NCBI GenBank assembly: GCA_021298235.1
Contig: JAJTDX010000014.1
Span: forward strand, 1 to 31,717
Length of the DNA: 31,717 nt
Direction of reading: 5' to 3'
From: Cryomorphaceae bacterium
GTDB lineage: Bacteria > Bacteroidota > Bacteroidia > Flavobacteriales > Crocinitomicaceae
The notes under the pieces were generated by a model. That model had not been told where the DNA came from. It saw only the letters and a program-made list of their open reading frames with translations, and did not search any database. Shown here one piece after another: positions 15,155 through 24,653 of this stretch (positions within the stretch are counted from its first letter, which is position 1; every line of letters starts with the position of its first letter). The position numbers and the translations under genes are program-made.

Positions 15155-18100
15155 ATGAAATTCAACTACTTTTTTATTCCACAAGGGGCAATAGCCGAGA
15201 TTACAGAAAATACGTTTAAAGTAACCTACACGGTCGGAGATGAAATTGAACAATTCTTCTTCAATAGAGAAAATTCGGTAATTCTTGATACGGGAAACTT
15301 CCTTCAGCCAGGAATCATTGACCATCACCAGCCCAATTGTGGCTATGAAAATACATGCGTTGCTGCTATCGTCATCAATGAGGCAGAAAAATTTATAGGG
15401 CATTTAAAAGGCAAAGAAGAAGTCAACATTGTCACACATTTTGTCCCTGACTTGGATGCTCTCATGTCTGTGTATTATACTCAAAGATATCTCGAAGGGC
15501 ATGCGGTAGATTCTTTGGACCAAATGATCGGTGAATATGTTCATCTCGTTGATTTAGGCAAGCTTGTTCTTGATCCACAGCAACCTATTGGAATTGCTTC
15601 GATCTGGTTGAGTTATACTGCTGATGTACCGCTTTCTGAACAAAAGTCACAAAGATTCAATGAGAATTTACTCGAGAAAGGTCTTTACGTGATGAGTCTG
15701 ATCCATTCCTTTTTACGTTCATGCAACGATCCTAATCCGTGGGACCTCACTGGCATTGAAACTATTGAGGAATTAAAGGAACCTTCGCAACGCATTCTCC
15801 AGGATATACTCGCTTATCAGGAAGACGTCAAAGTTTCCAGAAGGGGCATCATCCCGTTGTACAACAATGAATTGAATGGTTTCGATTTAGTCGAAGTTAT
15901 AATTAGCCGGAATGCAAAAAGTTTTCTATGGAAGTATTGGGTAAGAGGTGATCGGAAAAACACAATTTACGGAAATGGTTTTACCTTTACGTGTTTGCAT
16001 TCGACAGAAATAAACAAAGCCATTATCAGCACCGACCCTACAAAAGCTTACGATCTTAAAGGCCTCGGTTTGTATATTGATAAGCTGGAAATAGGCAAGC
16101 TCCTAGAAAAAGGATGTCCCATAGATGAAATCATCTCCGGTTTAAATGAACAAAAGAATTCAGGTCCAAGACCCGGATTTCATAGAAATGACCCATGGTA
16201 CGACGGACGTAAGACACACAACTTTACGATCATTGACGCTCCCCGAAGCGGAAGTCTATTGAGCCCTGAAATTATTGATGAAGCGATATTTGCCTTCCAC
16301 TTGTGGCAGGATCTTGGAAAACGGTTTTCCTTGGAGAGTGTCGATGTTACAACAATTGAAGAGCTTCATTCTTCTTCTGTATTGCCGCTTGAGGAACGAC
16401 CTTTCTTCAATAAATCGGAGGCAAACAAGCATATTGATCAGGAACTAGATGCGGCAAATCTTCAGTTGTGTCATGAACAAATTACCAACCTCATCGCGAT
16501 TCCTAGCCATCATGTTTACAATGAAGAATTTGGAACTGAGATTGAAAAGATCTGTGACGAAGAAATTAACGATGTGTTCATTTATAGCGAAAAAATCCGA
16601 AGTGCTATTTCCAGTCTTTATTATTGCTCCTATGATCAGGCTCAACAACTAACCAAAGCTGAACACTGGCTGACCGCTCTGTCACATTTCATTGCAAAAG
16701 GTTTCAAGTTCTTTTCAAGTGATACCTACCAAAATGAAAAAGAAGAATTTATACTTCACATAAGTGACATGACCTCCTGTTATTTCGCACAGGAATTGCT
16801 TGAGAATTGTGAGGATTTACCAGCAAGTGCCTTCGCTACCCTTTACCGACGAGCAAAACCAATTTTCAAAAGAGAAGAATTATTCTACTATTTGTTGCGT
16901 TACCAGCAGAATCACAAAAAAGGATTCAAACAAGAAAACTTTCATTTCATCGAAAGATGTATCGACCTAAATGAAAAAGACAGAGAGGAACAATTAAAAT
17001 TGTTCCAATTACTTATAGAAAATGATTGGGATGTACCCTACTTCGAAGAGGTTCCGATTTATGCATACAATCAAATAAAAAATTACATAGATGATTTGTT
17101 TTACCTACATCACACTACTAACCACCAAAATGGGCCCCAGGGAGATGTAAAAGATTTTTTATCCACTGATTACAAACAGATATTCAGTGATGATTTTAGA
17201 GAAATTCAGACAGAAGTTTTTGAGAAAATAAAGTTAACCTTCGAAAAAGAGAAAATCTCTCTAATTGAGGAGCTTTTTGGGGAGAGATGTGCCCTTCTGA
17301 AAGATGAAAAGTACAAATTACTAAATTCTGTTGCCACGCTCGATAAAGGGTATAGAAAACAAAAAGATGCACTCAGCAAGGTGCTGATAGGAATGGATTT
17401 TCAGCGACTTTCCTCCGAAAATTTTAAACATTCAAGAGCTTTGCTTCATGAGCTGGACAGAAGAAATTTCGAAGTCAACGGAGAAAAAATCATCCCTGAA
17501 AAATTCATCAAAAAATTAGAGCTTTTTGAAGAGTTGGAAGGACTTAACATGATGTTTTACAGAGCCGGTCGATTTAGTAACTTAAAACATCTGATCGGTC
17601 TAACGGGAGAAAACAATTTTACAGATACCTTCAATGAATTGATCTATTCCATTTTCAGATTACTAACCCTGTATACGAATTTCAATGATCAGGATGCCAC
17701 GGAAGAACAGCTGAAAAAAACGACAGAGCTGCTGGGAATTCTACGACTAAAGCCTTTGGAATCCGATACCTTCAATACACATCAATTACGGGATAAACTT
17801 GAGATATTTATTCCTGTTATTCATGAAGAAATCAATACTCCGGTTGAAGATACGGAACTTCAAATCGCAAAATGCTTGTCTCAATACGAACTTATTACAG
17901 GACAAAATGGAATTCTAAGTCTGGCAGCAAAGCTTCCTTATTTTTACAGAGTACGGTTTGAAGACCTGTTCAATGGATTTAAGAGGTACTACATAGAGAG
18001 GCTAGAGTTTTTTAGGAATGATCTTCAGGCCCTTTTAGATGAGAGCGACAATGGAGATGAAGAAAAGATGACCGAAAGATACATTCAAACCTGCAATGAT

Positions 18101-19330
18101 CTTATAAATGAATCGGTGGCGTTTGACTGGCAAGAGTTGAAAGATATCGTCGACTCAGAGGTTTATGACGAGGAAGTTCGAGCACTCTTTTATGAGAAAT
18201 ACTTTCATTGGCTTCGTTTGAACATTTCCAATTCGAGCAGAGATAAATTATATAAGTACAATTCAGAGGTTCGATTTGCAGAAGGAAGATCTGGCGAGGA
18301 AGTTCGAAAAATTGTTCAAAATTTACCCGAGAAAGAAGAAAGTATTACCCTGGAATCTTTGATGGAGGACTTTCAACTAAGCCAGATTATCAAGCACAAA
18401 CCAACAAAGCTTATTCATAATGCGTATGGCTTTCTGATCGAGCATTTTATCGCAAAATACCACGTGGACAATGTGCGCGACAGTATAGCGAAATTCAGTA
18501 CAAAATTCCCATGGTATTATCACTTTTTCACAGTGAAAAGGCACCTTCGAACTCTGTTCTTGACACTTATCGGACTGATTCTAGCCGCAGGTGCTTTTGA
18601 TACTAATTTGTATAACAAGAATACGCAGATGGCTCCTCTCTCAAAGTGGATGCTGGATCACACAGGTCACACGGTTTTTTATTCCTTGGCATTTGTTCTT
18701 CAAATTTTTTGGGGAATTCTTATTAGTCTAACTTTTATCATTCCGTTGACCATGTTTATGATGTTCTTGTACAAAAAATATATCCTGAGAGAACGAGAGG
18801 AAGAAAGTAGCAAATTGAATTTTTTCAAGTTAATTCAAACAATTGAAGGAAAACGATCACATCTACTTTACATTCCGTTCATAATTCCTTTGTTGATTGT
18901 TGTACTACAAATGTCAAGCAAAGACACGATCGAATTGATAAACAAGATAGAGGGATTTAGATTCTTTTCAACGTTTATTTTGGTTGTTGGACTTACCATT
19001 CTCGCTGTTTATAACTACGTAAAAGAGAGAAATGAGAACATGTCTGCGAGTTGGTTGATCAAGCGAACAGAACACATGTTGTGGCTACATCTCATTCAGG
19101 CTTTCGCAATTTCCATTTTTGTCATTGACTTAATTTTACGTTTTCAAGTGACGGAGAAATCATTTCTTGATGATGACACCGGATTGTATTTCTTAGGAAT
19201 GTCCAAATACATTCCTATTTCTCAAGGGCCTTTAGATGTGGTCATTATGCCGACATTTACCATTATGATCGCGATTCTGACTTTGTTCTTTAGCTTCTTT
19301 ATCGAAAGGATCTTCGGAAACAGGGAGTAA
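15155..19330 (+). CDS. Large protein with DHH-phosphoesterase-like N-terminus and multi-pass membrane C-terminus
   Basis: 1391 residues. The N-terminal part has LDTG (D45), GIIDHHQPN (D56-H57-H58) and then THFVPDLDALMS (H95, D99, D101). The last two match DHH-family metal motifs, but the DHH triplet precedes the HxxPDxD motif, the reverse of the canonical order. A second conserved-looking block lies at about 338-369 (RPGFHRNDPWYDGR, then FTIIDAPRSGSLL). Residues about 400-1120 are highly charged and mainly helical. About six or seven membrane segments follow between 1131 and 1382, leaving the large N-terminal part probably cytosolic. DHH enzymes cleave phosphodiester or phosphoanhydride bonds of nucleotides, polyphosphate or cyclic dinucleotides; the substrate here is unknown. 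The start is the first ATG after the terminator at 15097. I do not recognise the full-length family. Confidence 0.8.
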   Translation: MKFNYFFIPQGAIAEITENTFKVTYTVGDEIEQFFFNRENSVILDTGNFLQPGIIDHHQPNCGYENTCVAAIVINEAEKFIGHLKGKEEVNIVTHFVPDLDALMSVYYTQRYLEGHAVDSLDQMIGEYVHLVDLGKLVLDPQQPIGIASIWLSYTADVPLSEQKSQRFNENLLEKGLYVMSLIHSFLRSCNDPNPWDLTGIETIEELKEPSQRILQDILAYQEDVKVSRRGIIPLYNNELNGFDLVEVIISRNAKSFLWKYWVRGDRKNTIYGNGFTFTCLHSTEINKAIISTDPTKAYDLKGLGLYIDKLEIGKLLEKGCPIDEIISGLNEQKNSGPRPGFHRNDPWYDGRKTHNFTIIDAPRSGSLLSPEIIDEAIFAFHLWQDLGKRFSLESVDVTTIEELHSSSVLPLEERPFFNKSEANKHIDQELDAANLQLCHEQITNLIAIPSHHVYNEEFGTEIEKICDEEINDVFIYSEKIRSAISSLYYCSYDQAQQLTKAEHWLTALSHFIAKGFKFFSSDTYQNEKEEFILHISDMTSCYFAQELLENCEDLPASAFATLYRRAKPIFKREELFYYLLRYQQNHKKGFKQENFHFIERCIDLNEKDREEQLKLFQLLIENDWDVPYFEEVPIYAYNQIKNYIDDLFYLHHTTNHQNGPQGDVKDFLSTDYKQIFSDDFREIQTEVFEKIKLTFEKEKISLIEELFGERCALLKDEKYKLLNSVATLDKGYRKQKDALSKVLIGMDFQRLSSENFKHSRALLHELDRRNFEVNGEKIIPEKFIKKLELFEELEGLNMMFYRAGRFSNLKHLIGLTGENNFTDTFNELIYSIFRLLTLYTNFNDQDATEEQLKKTTELLGILRLKPLESDTFNTHQLRDKLEIFIPVIHEEINTPVEDTELQIAKCLSQYELITGQNGILSLAAKLPYFYRVRFEDLFNGFKRYYIERLEFFRNDLQALLDESDNGDEEKMTERYIQTCNDLINESVAFDWQELKDIVDSEVYDEEVRALFYEKYFHWLRLNISNSSRDKLYKYNSEVRFAEGRSGEEVRKIVQNLPEKEESITLESLMEDFQLSQIIKHKPTKLIHNAYGFLIEHFIAKYHVDNVRDSIAKFSTKFPWYYHFFTVKRHLRTLFLTLIGLILAAGAFDTNLYNKNTQMAPLSKWMLDHTGHTVFYSLAFVLQIFWGILISLTFIIPLTMFMMFLYKKYILREREEESSKLNFFKLIQTIEGKRSHLLYIPFIIPLLIVVLQMSSKDTIELINKIEGFRFFSTFILVVGLTILAVYNYVKERNENMSASWLIKRTEHMLWLHLIQAFAISIFVIDLILRFQVTEKSFLDDDTGLYFLGMSKYIPISQGPLDVVIMPTFTIMIAILTLFFSFFIERIFGNRE

Positions 19331-19333
19331 AAA

Positions 19334-19819
19334 TCAAATCCTCGCTGCCTTAAGTTTTTCTCGAAGCTCCATCAGAAGTTGACCGAGCACATTTTGACCG
19401 GTAAACACACCGTTCACATAGCAAGCGCCCCAGAAAAAAGTACTTCCGCCTCTCTTTTGTCTGGAGCTTACATCTTCATAGAGGTAAGCATCCCCTGTGC
19501 CAATCAATTGTTCAGCCAACTGTCTATGTTGTGAAAATTTAAGCCACAAAACATATTTCATATTTTGGACATCCCAATCACTCGTGGGTTCGACGACCAT
19601 AAAATCCTTGTATTCTGTTTTCTTCGCCTTTCTCTTTGCAATGATGGCGTTAGAAATATTCCTCAGCTCCTCTTTGATTGTTGGGTTTTCAAAACGCATT
19701 GCCTGGAACAAACCCTCACTGTGATTCCATTCCCTACCCTCCTCATCGACAATCTGACACGAATACATATTACCCATCCAACCGTAAGGTTCAGCCACTT
19801 TATTAAATCCAATTTTCAT
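19334..19819 (-). CDS. NADAR-family protein (YbiA-like N-glycosidase)
   Basis: 161 residues. Family motifs are visible: W-N-H-S-E-G-L-F-Q-A-M-R-F near 31-43, the KYVLWLKFSQH block near 88-98, LIGTGDAYLYED near 105-116 and FFWGACYVNG followed by GQNVLGQLLMELRE at the C-terminus. NADAR proteins hydrolyse N-glycosidic bonds, in riboflavin-precursor clean-up (YbiA) or in ADP-ribose-related reactions including removal of ADP-ribose from nucleobases. Which applies here is not determined. The length is normal. It ends 3 bases from the end of the convergent DHH/membrane gene and starts 63 bases after the metal transporter gene, so it may be the last gene of that minus-strand operon. Confidence 0.88.
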   Translation of the reverse strand: MKIGFNKVAEPYGWMGNMYSCQIVDEEGREWNHSEGLFQAMRFENPTIKEELRNISNAIIAKRKAKKTEYKDFMVVEPTSDWDVQNMKYVLWLKFSQHRQLAEQLIGTGDAYLYEDVSSRQKRGGSTFFWGACYVNGVFTGQNVLGQLLMELREKLKAARI

Positions 19820-19882
19820 CTGTATATATTTTTAGAACCCGCTATTAACGAAAAAAGTTGGGAAACATAAACCCCAACAATA

Positions 19883-20752
19883 CTATTTTGGTTCAACATG
19901 TATCAAAACATGTCCTAATTCATGAATTTCTTCACGAAGCTTATCCTTGAGTTGATGTGCAAGTGTATGACCTTCCATTACGGAAAGTTCACCATCCACA
20001 AGCGCATGAAGGTCCACATGGTATTTCATACCTGCTTTACGAATGAAGCATTTTTCCGTGCCTTGTATTCCCTCCACAGTCAACGAAACTGTACGTATCT
20101 GGCTCTCAATTTCCGGATAATTATGTTCATCCATCACCTCCCCCAAGGCAGGTCTGAAGATTTTGTAGGCATTGTAAAAAATAAAGGCAGAAGCAAAAAG
20201 TGCAGCCCAATCATCTGCCGAAGCATATCCCTTTCCAAAAAATGTCGCAATAGAAATGCCTATAAATGCTGAAACCGACGTAACGGCGTCAGATCGATGG
20301 TGCCATGCATCTGCTTTTAAAGATGAGCTACCCGTTTCAATTCCTCGCTTCATGACGTAACGGAACGAGAATTCTTTCCAGATGATAATCGCACCCAAAA
20401 CGTACAAAGTCCAGGCAGATGGAAGTGCGTGAGGAGTCTGGATATTATGGATTGATTCAATGGCGATGACCGTAGCAGAAGTTATTAAAAATCCAACAAC
20501 CACAAAGGTTACCAAGGGTTCAGCACGTCCATGGCCATAGGGATGATTTTCATCCGGAGGTTTATTGGAATAACGGATACCAAATAAGACCAGCAACGAG
20601 GAAAACACATCTGCTGTTGATTCGATAGCATCGGCTATGAGCGCATATGAATTGCCAATAATCCCTGAAATCCCTTTTATGACCGCAAGAAGAAGGCTAG
20701 ACAGAATACTGACAATTACTGTTCGTTGAGCTTTAGTGGTGACTGAATTCAC
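19883..20752 (-). CDS. Cation diffusion facilitator (CDF) metal transporter
   Basis: 289 residues, a normal length for FieF/CzcD-type transporters that export Zn, Fe or Mn in exchange for protons. The six-helix membrane domain is followed by a cytosolic ferredoxin-like domain (about 205-289, with H-rich ends: YHVDLHALVDG, GHVLIHVEPK). The inter-helix motif HPYGHGRAE is present. The metal site aligns with FieF as E44-x3-D48 in helix 2 (AIESTADVF) and H-x3-D in helix 5 (DAWHHRSDA), so the first ligand is Glu where Asp or His is usual. It begins 13 bases after the aminotransferase stop, which suggests cotranscription. Confidence 0.93.
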   Translation of the reverse strand: MNSVTTKAQRTVIVSILSSLLLAVIKGISGIIGNSYALIADAIESTADVFSSLLVLFGIRYSNKPPDENHPYGHGRAEPLVTFVVVGFLITSATVIAIESIHNIQTPHALPSAWTLYVLGAIIIWKEFSFRYVMKRGIETGSSSLKADAWHHRSDAVTSVSAFIGISIATFFGKGYASADDWAALFASAFIFYNAYKIFRPALGEVMDEHNYPEIESQIRTVSLTVEGIQGTEKCFIRKAGMKYHVDLHALVDGELSVMEGHTLAHQLKDKLREEIHELGHVLIHVEPK

Positions 20753-20765
20753 ATTCCGAAGATAC

Positions 20766-21935
20766 TTATTTCGCTACTTCGAGCATTCGGGAAAATGCCT
20801 CATTGAGAATTTTTTCTGAAGTTGCAAAACAGATTCTTATGTGGCCTTCAGAAGCCGACTCAAACCATTGGACACCACCAGGAACCAGAGCAACTCTTGC
20901 AGAATCCAAAGTTGACTTGACAAATTCCTCCGAACTTACTCCTTCCGACAATTTCGGGAAGGCGAGATATGTTGAATCAAAAGAGCAATTGATTAGCAAC
21001 GGATGTTCCTCCATGAACAGATGTACAAGTTTTTTCATTTGAGTTAAATGAACTTTGAACTCGTCCAGCCAGTATGAAGCATTTTTTAAAGCTGCTGTTC
21101 CGGCTGCCTGAGAAAGTATTGGTATTCCAAAAGCAGTTGTTTTGTGTCCTGAAGCTTCCAATACGTCCATAAATACCTCATCAGAGGGACATAGAATGTA
21201 TCCAATCCTTAATCCTGCAAGACCAAAGTTTTTAGATAGGCCGGATACTACCATTTTCTTTTTGAAGTAGTCAAATGAAGCATCAAAAAGACTGGTAACA
21301 GGGCCTTCAAAGGTTATATCTGCCCAAATTTCATCGGAAATGATCCACAAATCATGTTTCAGAGCAAAAGCAATTAAATCACTCAAATAGCTTTTAGTAT
21401 ATTTCTTACCGAGAGGATTGTTTGGATTGCAGATTAAAATCGCCCGCGTATCTTTTCGTATGAGTTGCTCTAAATGTTCGATTGATAGCTCTGCGGTACT
21501 CTTGTCTACCTTACATGTAATCACCTCCGCTCCTGCAGCTTCGACAGACTTCCTGAATAAAAAATCAACAGGATCAGGAATAATTGCGCTATCTCCAGCT
21601 GATAGAACAGATGATGCCGCTATGAATAACCCATGCGCCGCACTGTTCACAGGTAAAATGAATTGAGATTTTACTGTGGAATTATAATTGACAGAATACC
21701 ATTGTGCTATGGCCTCCTTAAATTCAGCATTTCCCTCAGGCGAACCGTACGAAAAATAACCTTCTCCTGTAAAATGCCGAATTTCCTCCAATATTTCCTT
21801 CGCCACGGGAAAATCAGGATCTGCAGCAGTCAAGGGAATAACATCCGGATCCGTTACTGCCCACCTGTAATTGAACGCTCTTTTGCGAAGAACATCCATA
21901 TTTACGCGATCGTCCGAAAATAACCCCATGATCAA
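20766..21935 (-). CDS. PLP-dependent class I/II aminotransferase
   Basis: 389 residues of aspartate-aminotransferase fold type I. Visible landmarks are NPNNPLG (170-176), the D201-E202 pair in ISDEIWADI where D contacts the pyridine nitrogen, the Schiff-base lysine K235 in SGLSKNFGLAGLRIGY and R243 for phosphate, and a C-terminal HIRICF arginine for the substrate carboxylate. This is a complete active site. The first ATG overlaps the stop of the thioredoxin/monooxygenase fusion gene by 4 bases (21932-21935); a second ATG is two codons in. The tight coupling implies that the two enzymes act on one pathway, possibly amino-acid or small-molecule modification. The substrate is not predictable from sequence. 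Confidence 0.92.
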   Translation of the reverse strand: MIMGLFSDDRVNMDVLRKRAFNYRWAVTDPDVIPLTAADPDFPVAKEILEEIRHFTGEGYFSYGSPEGNAEFKEAIAQWYSVNYNSTVKSQFILPVNSAAHGLFIAASSVLSAGDSAIIPDPVDFLFRKSVEAAGAEVITCKVDKSTAELSIEHLEQLIRKDTRAILICNPNNPLGKKYTKSYLSDLIAFALKHDLWIISDEIWADITFEGPVTSLFDASFDYFKKKMVVSGLSKNFGLAGLRIGYILCPSDEVFMDVLEASGHKTTAFGIPILSQAAGTAALKNASYWLDEFKVHLTQMKKLVHLFMEEHPLLINCSFDSTYLAFPKLSEGVSSEEFVKSTLDSARVALVPGGVQWFESASEGHIRICFATSEKILNEAFSRMLEVAK

Positions 21936-23905
21936 TGAATTGTTAAAGGTAAAGTGTACATTTTTGTATTTGGTAAATTTAAAAATTCACTCACCAACTG
22001 ATCGCCGTCGTTGATGTAAAAATCAATTATATCCCTGCGTTTATTCTCATACTCCTGAAATAGCTGAGTCATCGACGCATCTCCATTATCATTTGTAAGA
22101 ATTGAGAGCAACTGTGCAACATCAGCTAAGGCTGAGTTAGCCCCCTGACTTGTCAGAGGGATTAAAGGATGTGCCGCATCACCCATAAGCAAAACATTAT
22201 CAGAATGATACGATGCAATATGATTCATACGTTGTGATATCCATAAAAATGCAGTCTCAAAATCACTTCGCCGAACGAGCTCGACAGCATGAGCCGGGAA
22301 TTGCTCAATCGATCGAAGCACATAAGATTTTAAGGCTTCGGGATCTTTTTCTTGAATCGGATCCAAATTATGATTGAACTGAAGAAACCAAACAAATGTC
22401 GTATCAGAGAGTGGAATAATTCCCATTGCTTTTCCAGCATTAACATCCACTATTTTAAGAAATTCATCCTTAACAAAAGGTAAATCATCCGTTTCCACGA
22501 TACAGACTATCTCTCTTTCGCCAACAGGCTCCAAGACACATCCCGGAAAAAGAGAATCTCTTACCAATGACCGAAAGCCATCCGTAGCCAAATATGCATC
22601 TGCCTGACAGTACGTCCCATCCGAAAAAACTACAGATTTTGAATACGCGTGTTCTTCAAACCCAGTAAATTCTTTGCCGAAATTTATATTCTCAGCCCCA
22701 ATATTCGATTGAAAAAGCTCATGAAGATGATCCCTTCCTATTGCAATACAATATTCAAGATGTTTCGTATACAACGTATCTCCATTAGGAGTAATTGCAC
22801 GAAAAAGATTCATGTGATTGCCATATTTCAAGATCTGATTTCTGAATCCAAATGCCTCCAAAGCATCCATTCCATTTTTCAATATTAAAAATCCAAATCC
22901 TTTGTTTTCAAAATTATGGTATCTCTCAAATAAGGTGGAATCAAAGCCCAATTTTTCCATTGAGAATTTTAAAAATCCACCGCAGATTCCTCCACCTATA
23001 ATGGCAAATTTTTCCTTTCGATTTGTTTGTTTAATAAGATAGGGCGTTTCATTCAATCGAAAATATTCAAATCCCCCCAGCTCCTCTCGGATCAGCTCTC
23101 CGCGGTCATAAGCAGCAATGAGATCGTTTCTTAAATCAAATTCTCTCTTGCCGGTTACAACTAAAAATTGTCGAAATGAAAGCCGATTTACATGTTGTAA
23201 AATTTCATTTACACTGAATTGGGCATCACCTCTAAGTTTCAAATCAGGAAGCAATTCCAAAATGTACTTTTCTAATTTATCAAGCACATTTTCGAAGAGT
23301 TTCGAATCATTTATGTTAAGAATTTTTCGTTGTTCCCCACTAGCGTTTTCCAAGATTAAAGACGGAAAATGCTTCACACCATGCGCTTTTTTCTTTTCCA
23401 AAGCTCTTTCAAACAGATCCTGTGCCTCGCCGTTGTCCATGTGTTCGTTGAACAATTGCATATCCAATCCTGCATCTATGGCGCACGTCGTAATTGCTGC
23501 TTTCGAAGAAAGATCCTTACCGCAGATAAATAGAAATTCGCGAAAATTATGTAGCAGATGTCGGGCTTTGTTTTCACTCTCAAGCAATGCGGCATAATAC
23601 GCACGACATGCCAAATACGATGTTTCAACGGTTCCATTTTCCCAAATGGACGCATCAATGCAAGCACCAAAACGCTTGGATTCTGATTGCCAGAGGGATT
23701 TAAGAAAAGACCGATTATCATAACGAATATCTATTCTTTCCATCCTGTCCCATGACTCTAGAAGGCCTCCCATAGAAAATTCAACGGATACATATGAATT
23801 GTATGTCATTAAAAAACGGAGAAGGTAGGGCTCGAAGACCCAACAAGTAGAACACAACGGGTCGGTGTAATAGATCAATTTGATCCTTTCATTCTGAGGT
23901 TTCAT
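21932..23905 (-). CDS. Fusion: DsbA/FrnE-like thioredoxin-fold domain + FAD-dependent aromatic-type monooxygenase
   Basis: 657 residues with two enzyme-like halves. Residues about 8-215 match the DsbA/FrnE/SpxH-like thioredoxin fold: YYTDPLCSTCWVFEP with redox motif C18-S-T-C21, FSMGGLL near 43-49 and HGVKHFPSLIL with the cis-proline near 181. Residues about 225-290 form a linker domain. From 299 a group A flavoprotein monooxygenase follows: GGGICGG (304-310) Rossmann motif, E327-R328 at the end of strand 2, ATDGFRSLVR near 440-449 and GDAAHPLIPLTSQGANSAL at 575-593. No signal peptide, so cytosolic. It overlaps the aminotransferase gene by 4 bases. The link of a dithiol module to a hydroxylase is unusual. 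The class of flavoenzyme is sure; the substrate is not. Confidence 0.87.
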   Translation of the reverse strand: MKPQNERIKLIYYTDPLCSTCWVFEPYLLRFLMTYNSYVSVEFSMGGLLESWDRMERIDIRYDNRSFLKSLWQSESKRFGACIDASIWENGTVETSYLACRAYYAALLESENKARHLLHNFREFLFICGKDLSSKAAITTCAIDAGLDMQLFNEHMDNGEAQDLFERALEKKKAHGVKHFPSLILENASGEQRKILNINDSKLFENVLDKLEKYILELLPDLKLRGDAQFSVNEILQHVNRLSFRQFLVVTGKREFDLRNDLIAAYDRGELIREELGGFEYFRLNETPYLIKQTNRKEKFAIIGGGICGGFLKFSMEKLGFDSTLFERYHNFENKGFGFLILKNGMDALEAFGFRNQILKYGNHMNLFRAITPNGDTLYTKHLEYCIAIGRDHLHELFQSNIGAENINFGKEFTGFEEHAYSKSVVFSDGTYCQADAYLATDGFRSLVRDSLFPGCVLEPVGEREIVCIVETDDLPFVKDEFLKIVDVNAGKAMGIIPLSDTTFVWFLQFNHNLDPIQEKDPEALKSYVLRSIEQFPAHAVELVRRSDFETAFLWISQRMNHIASYHSDNVLLMGDAAHPLIPLTSQGANSALADVAQLLSILTNDNGDASMTQLFQEYENKRRDIIDFYINDGDQLVSEFLNLPNTKMYTLPLTIH

Positions 23906-23968
23906 TGTAGTAGGAGGTAATTTGAACTAAAATTATAAATTATTTCAATTCAATGTTGCGTTTGATAG

Positions 23969-24643
23969 TCAATAATTGAAATAAGTCCAAATATTGCTTT
24001 CAGGAACCGGTGCCAAAACCTTCAGCTTATCTTTAGATATGGGATGGATTAGCTCTAATTCTCTGGCATGCAGATCAATTGAACCGTCTGGATTCGGTCT
24101 TTTTGCACCATATTTAACATCTCCTTTAATGACAGAACCGATTGTTGAAAGTTGACACCGTATTTGATGGTGTCTGCCCGTTTCTAATCGAACTTCAAGC
24201 AAAAAATACTTCTCCGAAGAAGCGATCAACTTGTAATGTAATATGGCTTTTTTTGTACCTGGAGACTCGGTGCTTGAGGCAAAAGAACGGTTTTGCTTTT
24301 CATTTTTCCGCAAATAATGAATCAATGTGCCTTCCTCAGGGTCTGGTCTGCGTTCTACGATCGCCCAATAAAGCTTATTCGTTTCCTTTTCCCTGAATTG
24401 CTTATTCAACCGTTCGAGCGCCTTACTTGTTTTCGCAAAAACCACAGCTCCTGAAGTGGGGCGATCCAAGCGATGTACAACTCCGCAAAAGACATTCCCA
24501 GGTTTATTGTATTTAACCTTCAAATACTGTTTTATTCGATCGGGCATTGTTTCATCGCCCGTTTTGTCACCTTGTACAATCTCTGAAGACCTTTTATTTA
24601 CAACGATCAGGTGGTTATCTTCAAAAAGGATGTCAAGTTGCAT
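23969..24643 (-). CDS. RluA-family 23S rRNA/tRNA pseudouridine synthase
   Basis: 224 residues. The catalytic motif HRLDRPTSG at 57-65 contains nucleophile D60. Other family landmarks are the start LFEDNHLIVVNK, the KLYWAIV strand, LETGRHHQIRCQLS near 157-170, and a closing LHARELELIHP. There is no N-terminal S4 RNA-binding domain, so it is a short RluA-type enzyme that isomerises specific uridines in RNA. The target site cannot be assigned from the sequence. It starts 10 bases after the panB stop and is probably cotranscribed with panB. Confidence 0.93.
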   Translation of the reverse strand: MQLDILFEDNHLIVVNKRSSEIVQGDKTGDETMPDRIKQYLKVKYNKPGNVFCGVVHRLDRPTSGAVVFAKTSKALERLNKQFREKETNKLYWAIVERRPDPEEGTLIHYLRKNEKQNRSFASSTESPGTKKAILHYKLIASSEKYFLLEVRLETGRHHQIRCQLSTIGSVIKGDVKYGAKRPNPDGSIDLHARELELIHPISKDKLKVLAPVPESNIWTYFNY

Positions 24644-24653
24644 GGTTCAACGA

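Noticed and set aside
14838..15219. Open frames across the tRNA-Ala region on both strands
   Set aside because: They read through the tRNA, its terminators and duplicated copies, and have no family similarity.
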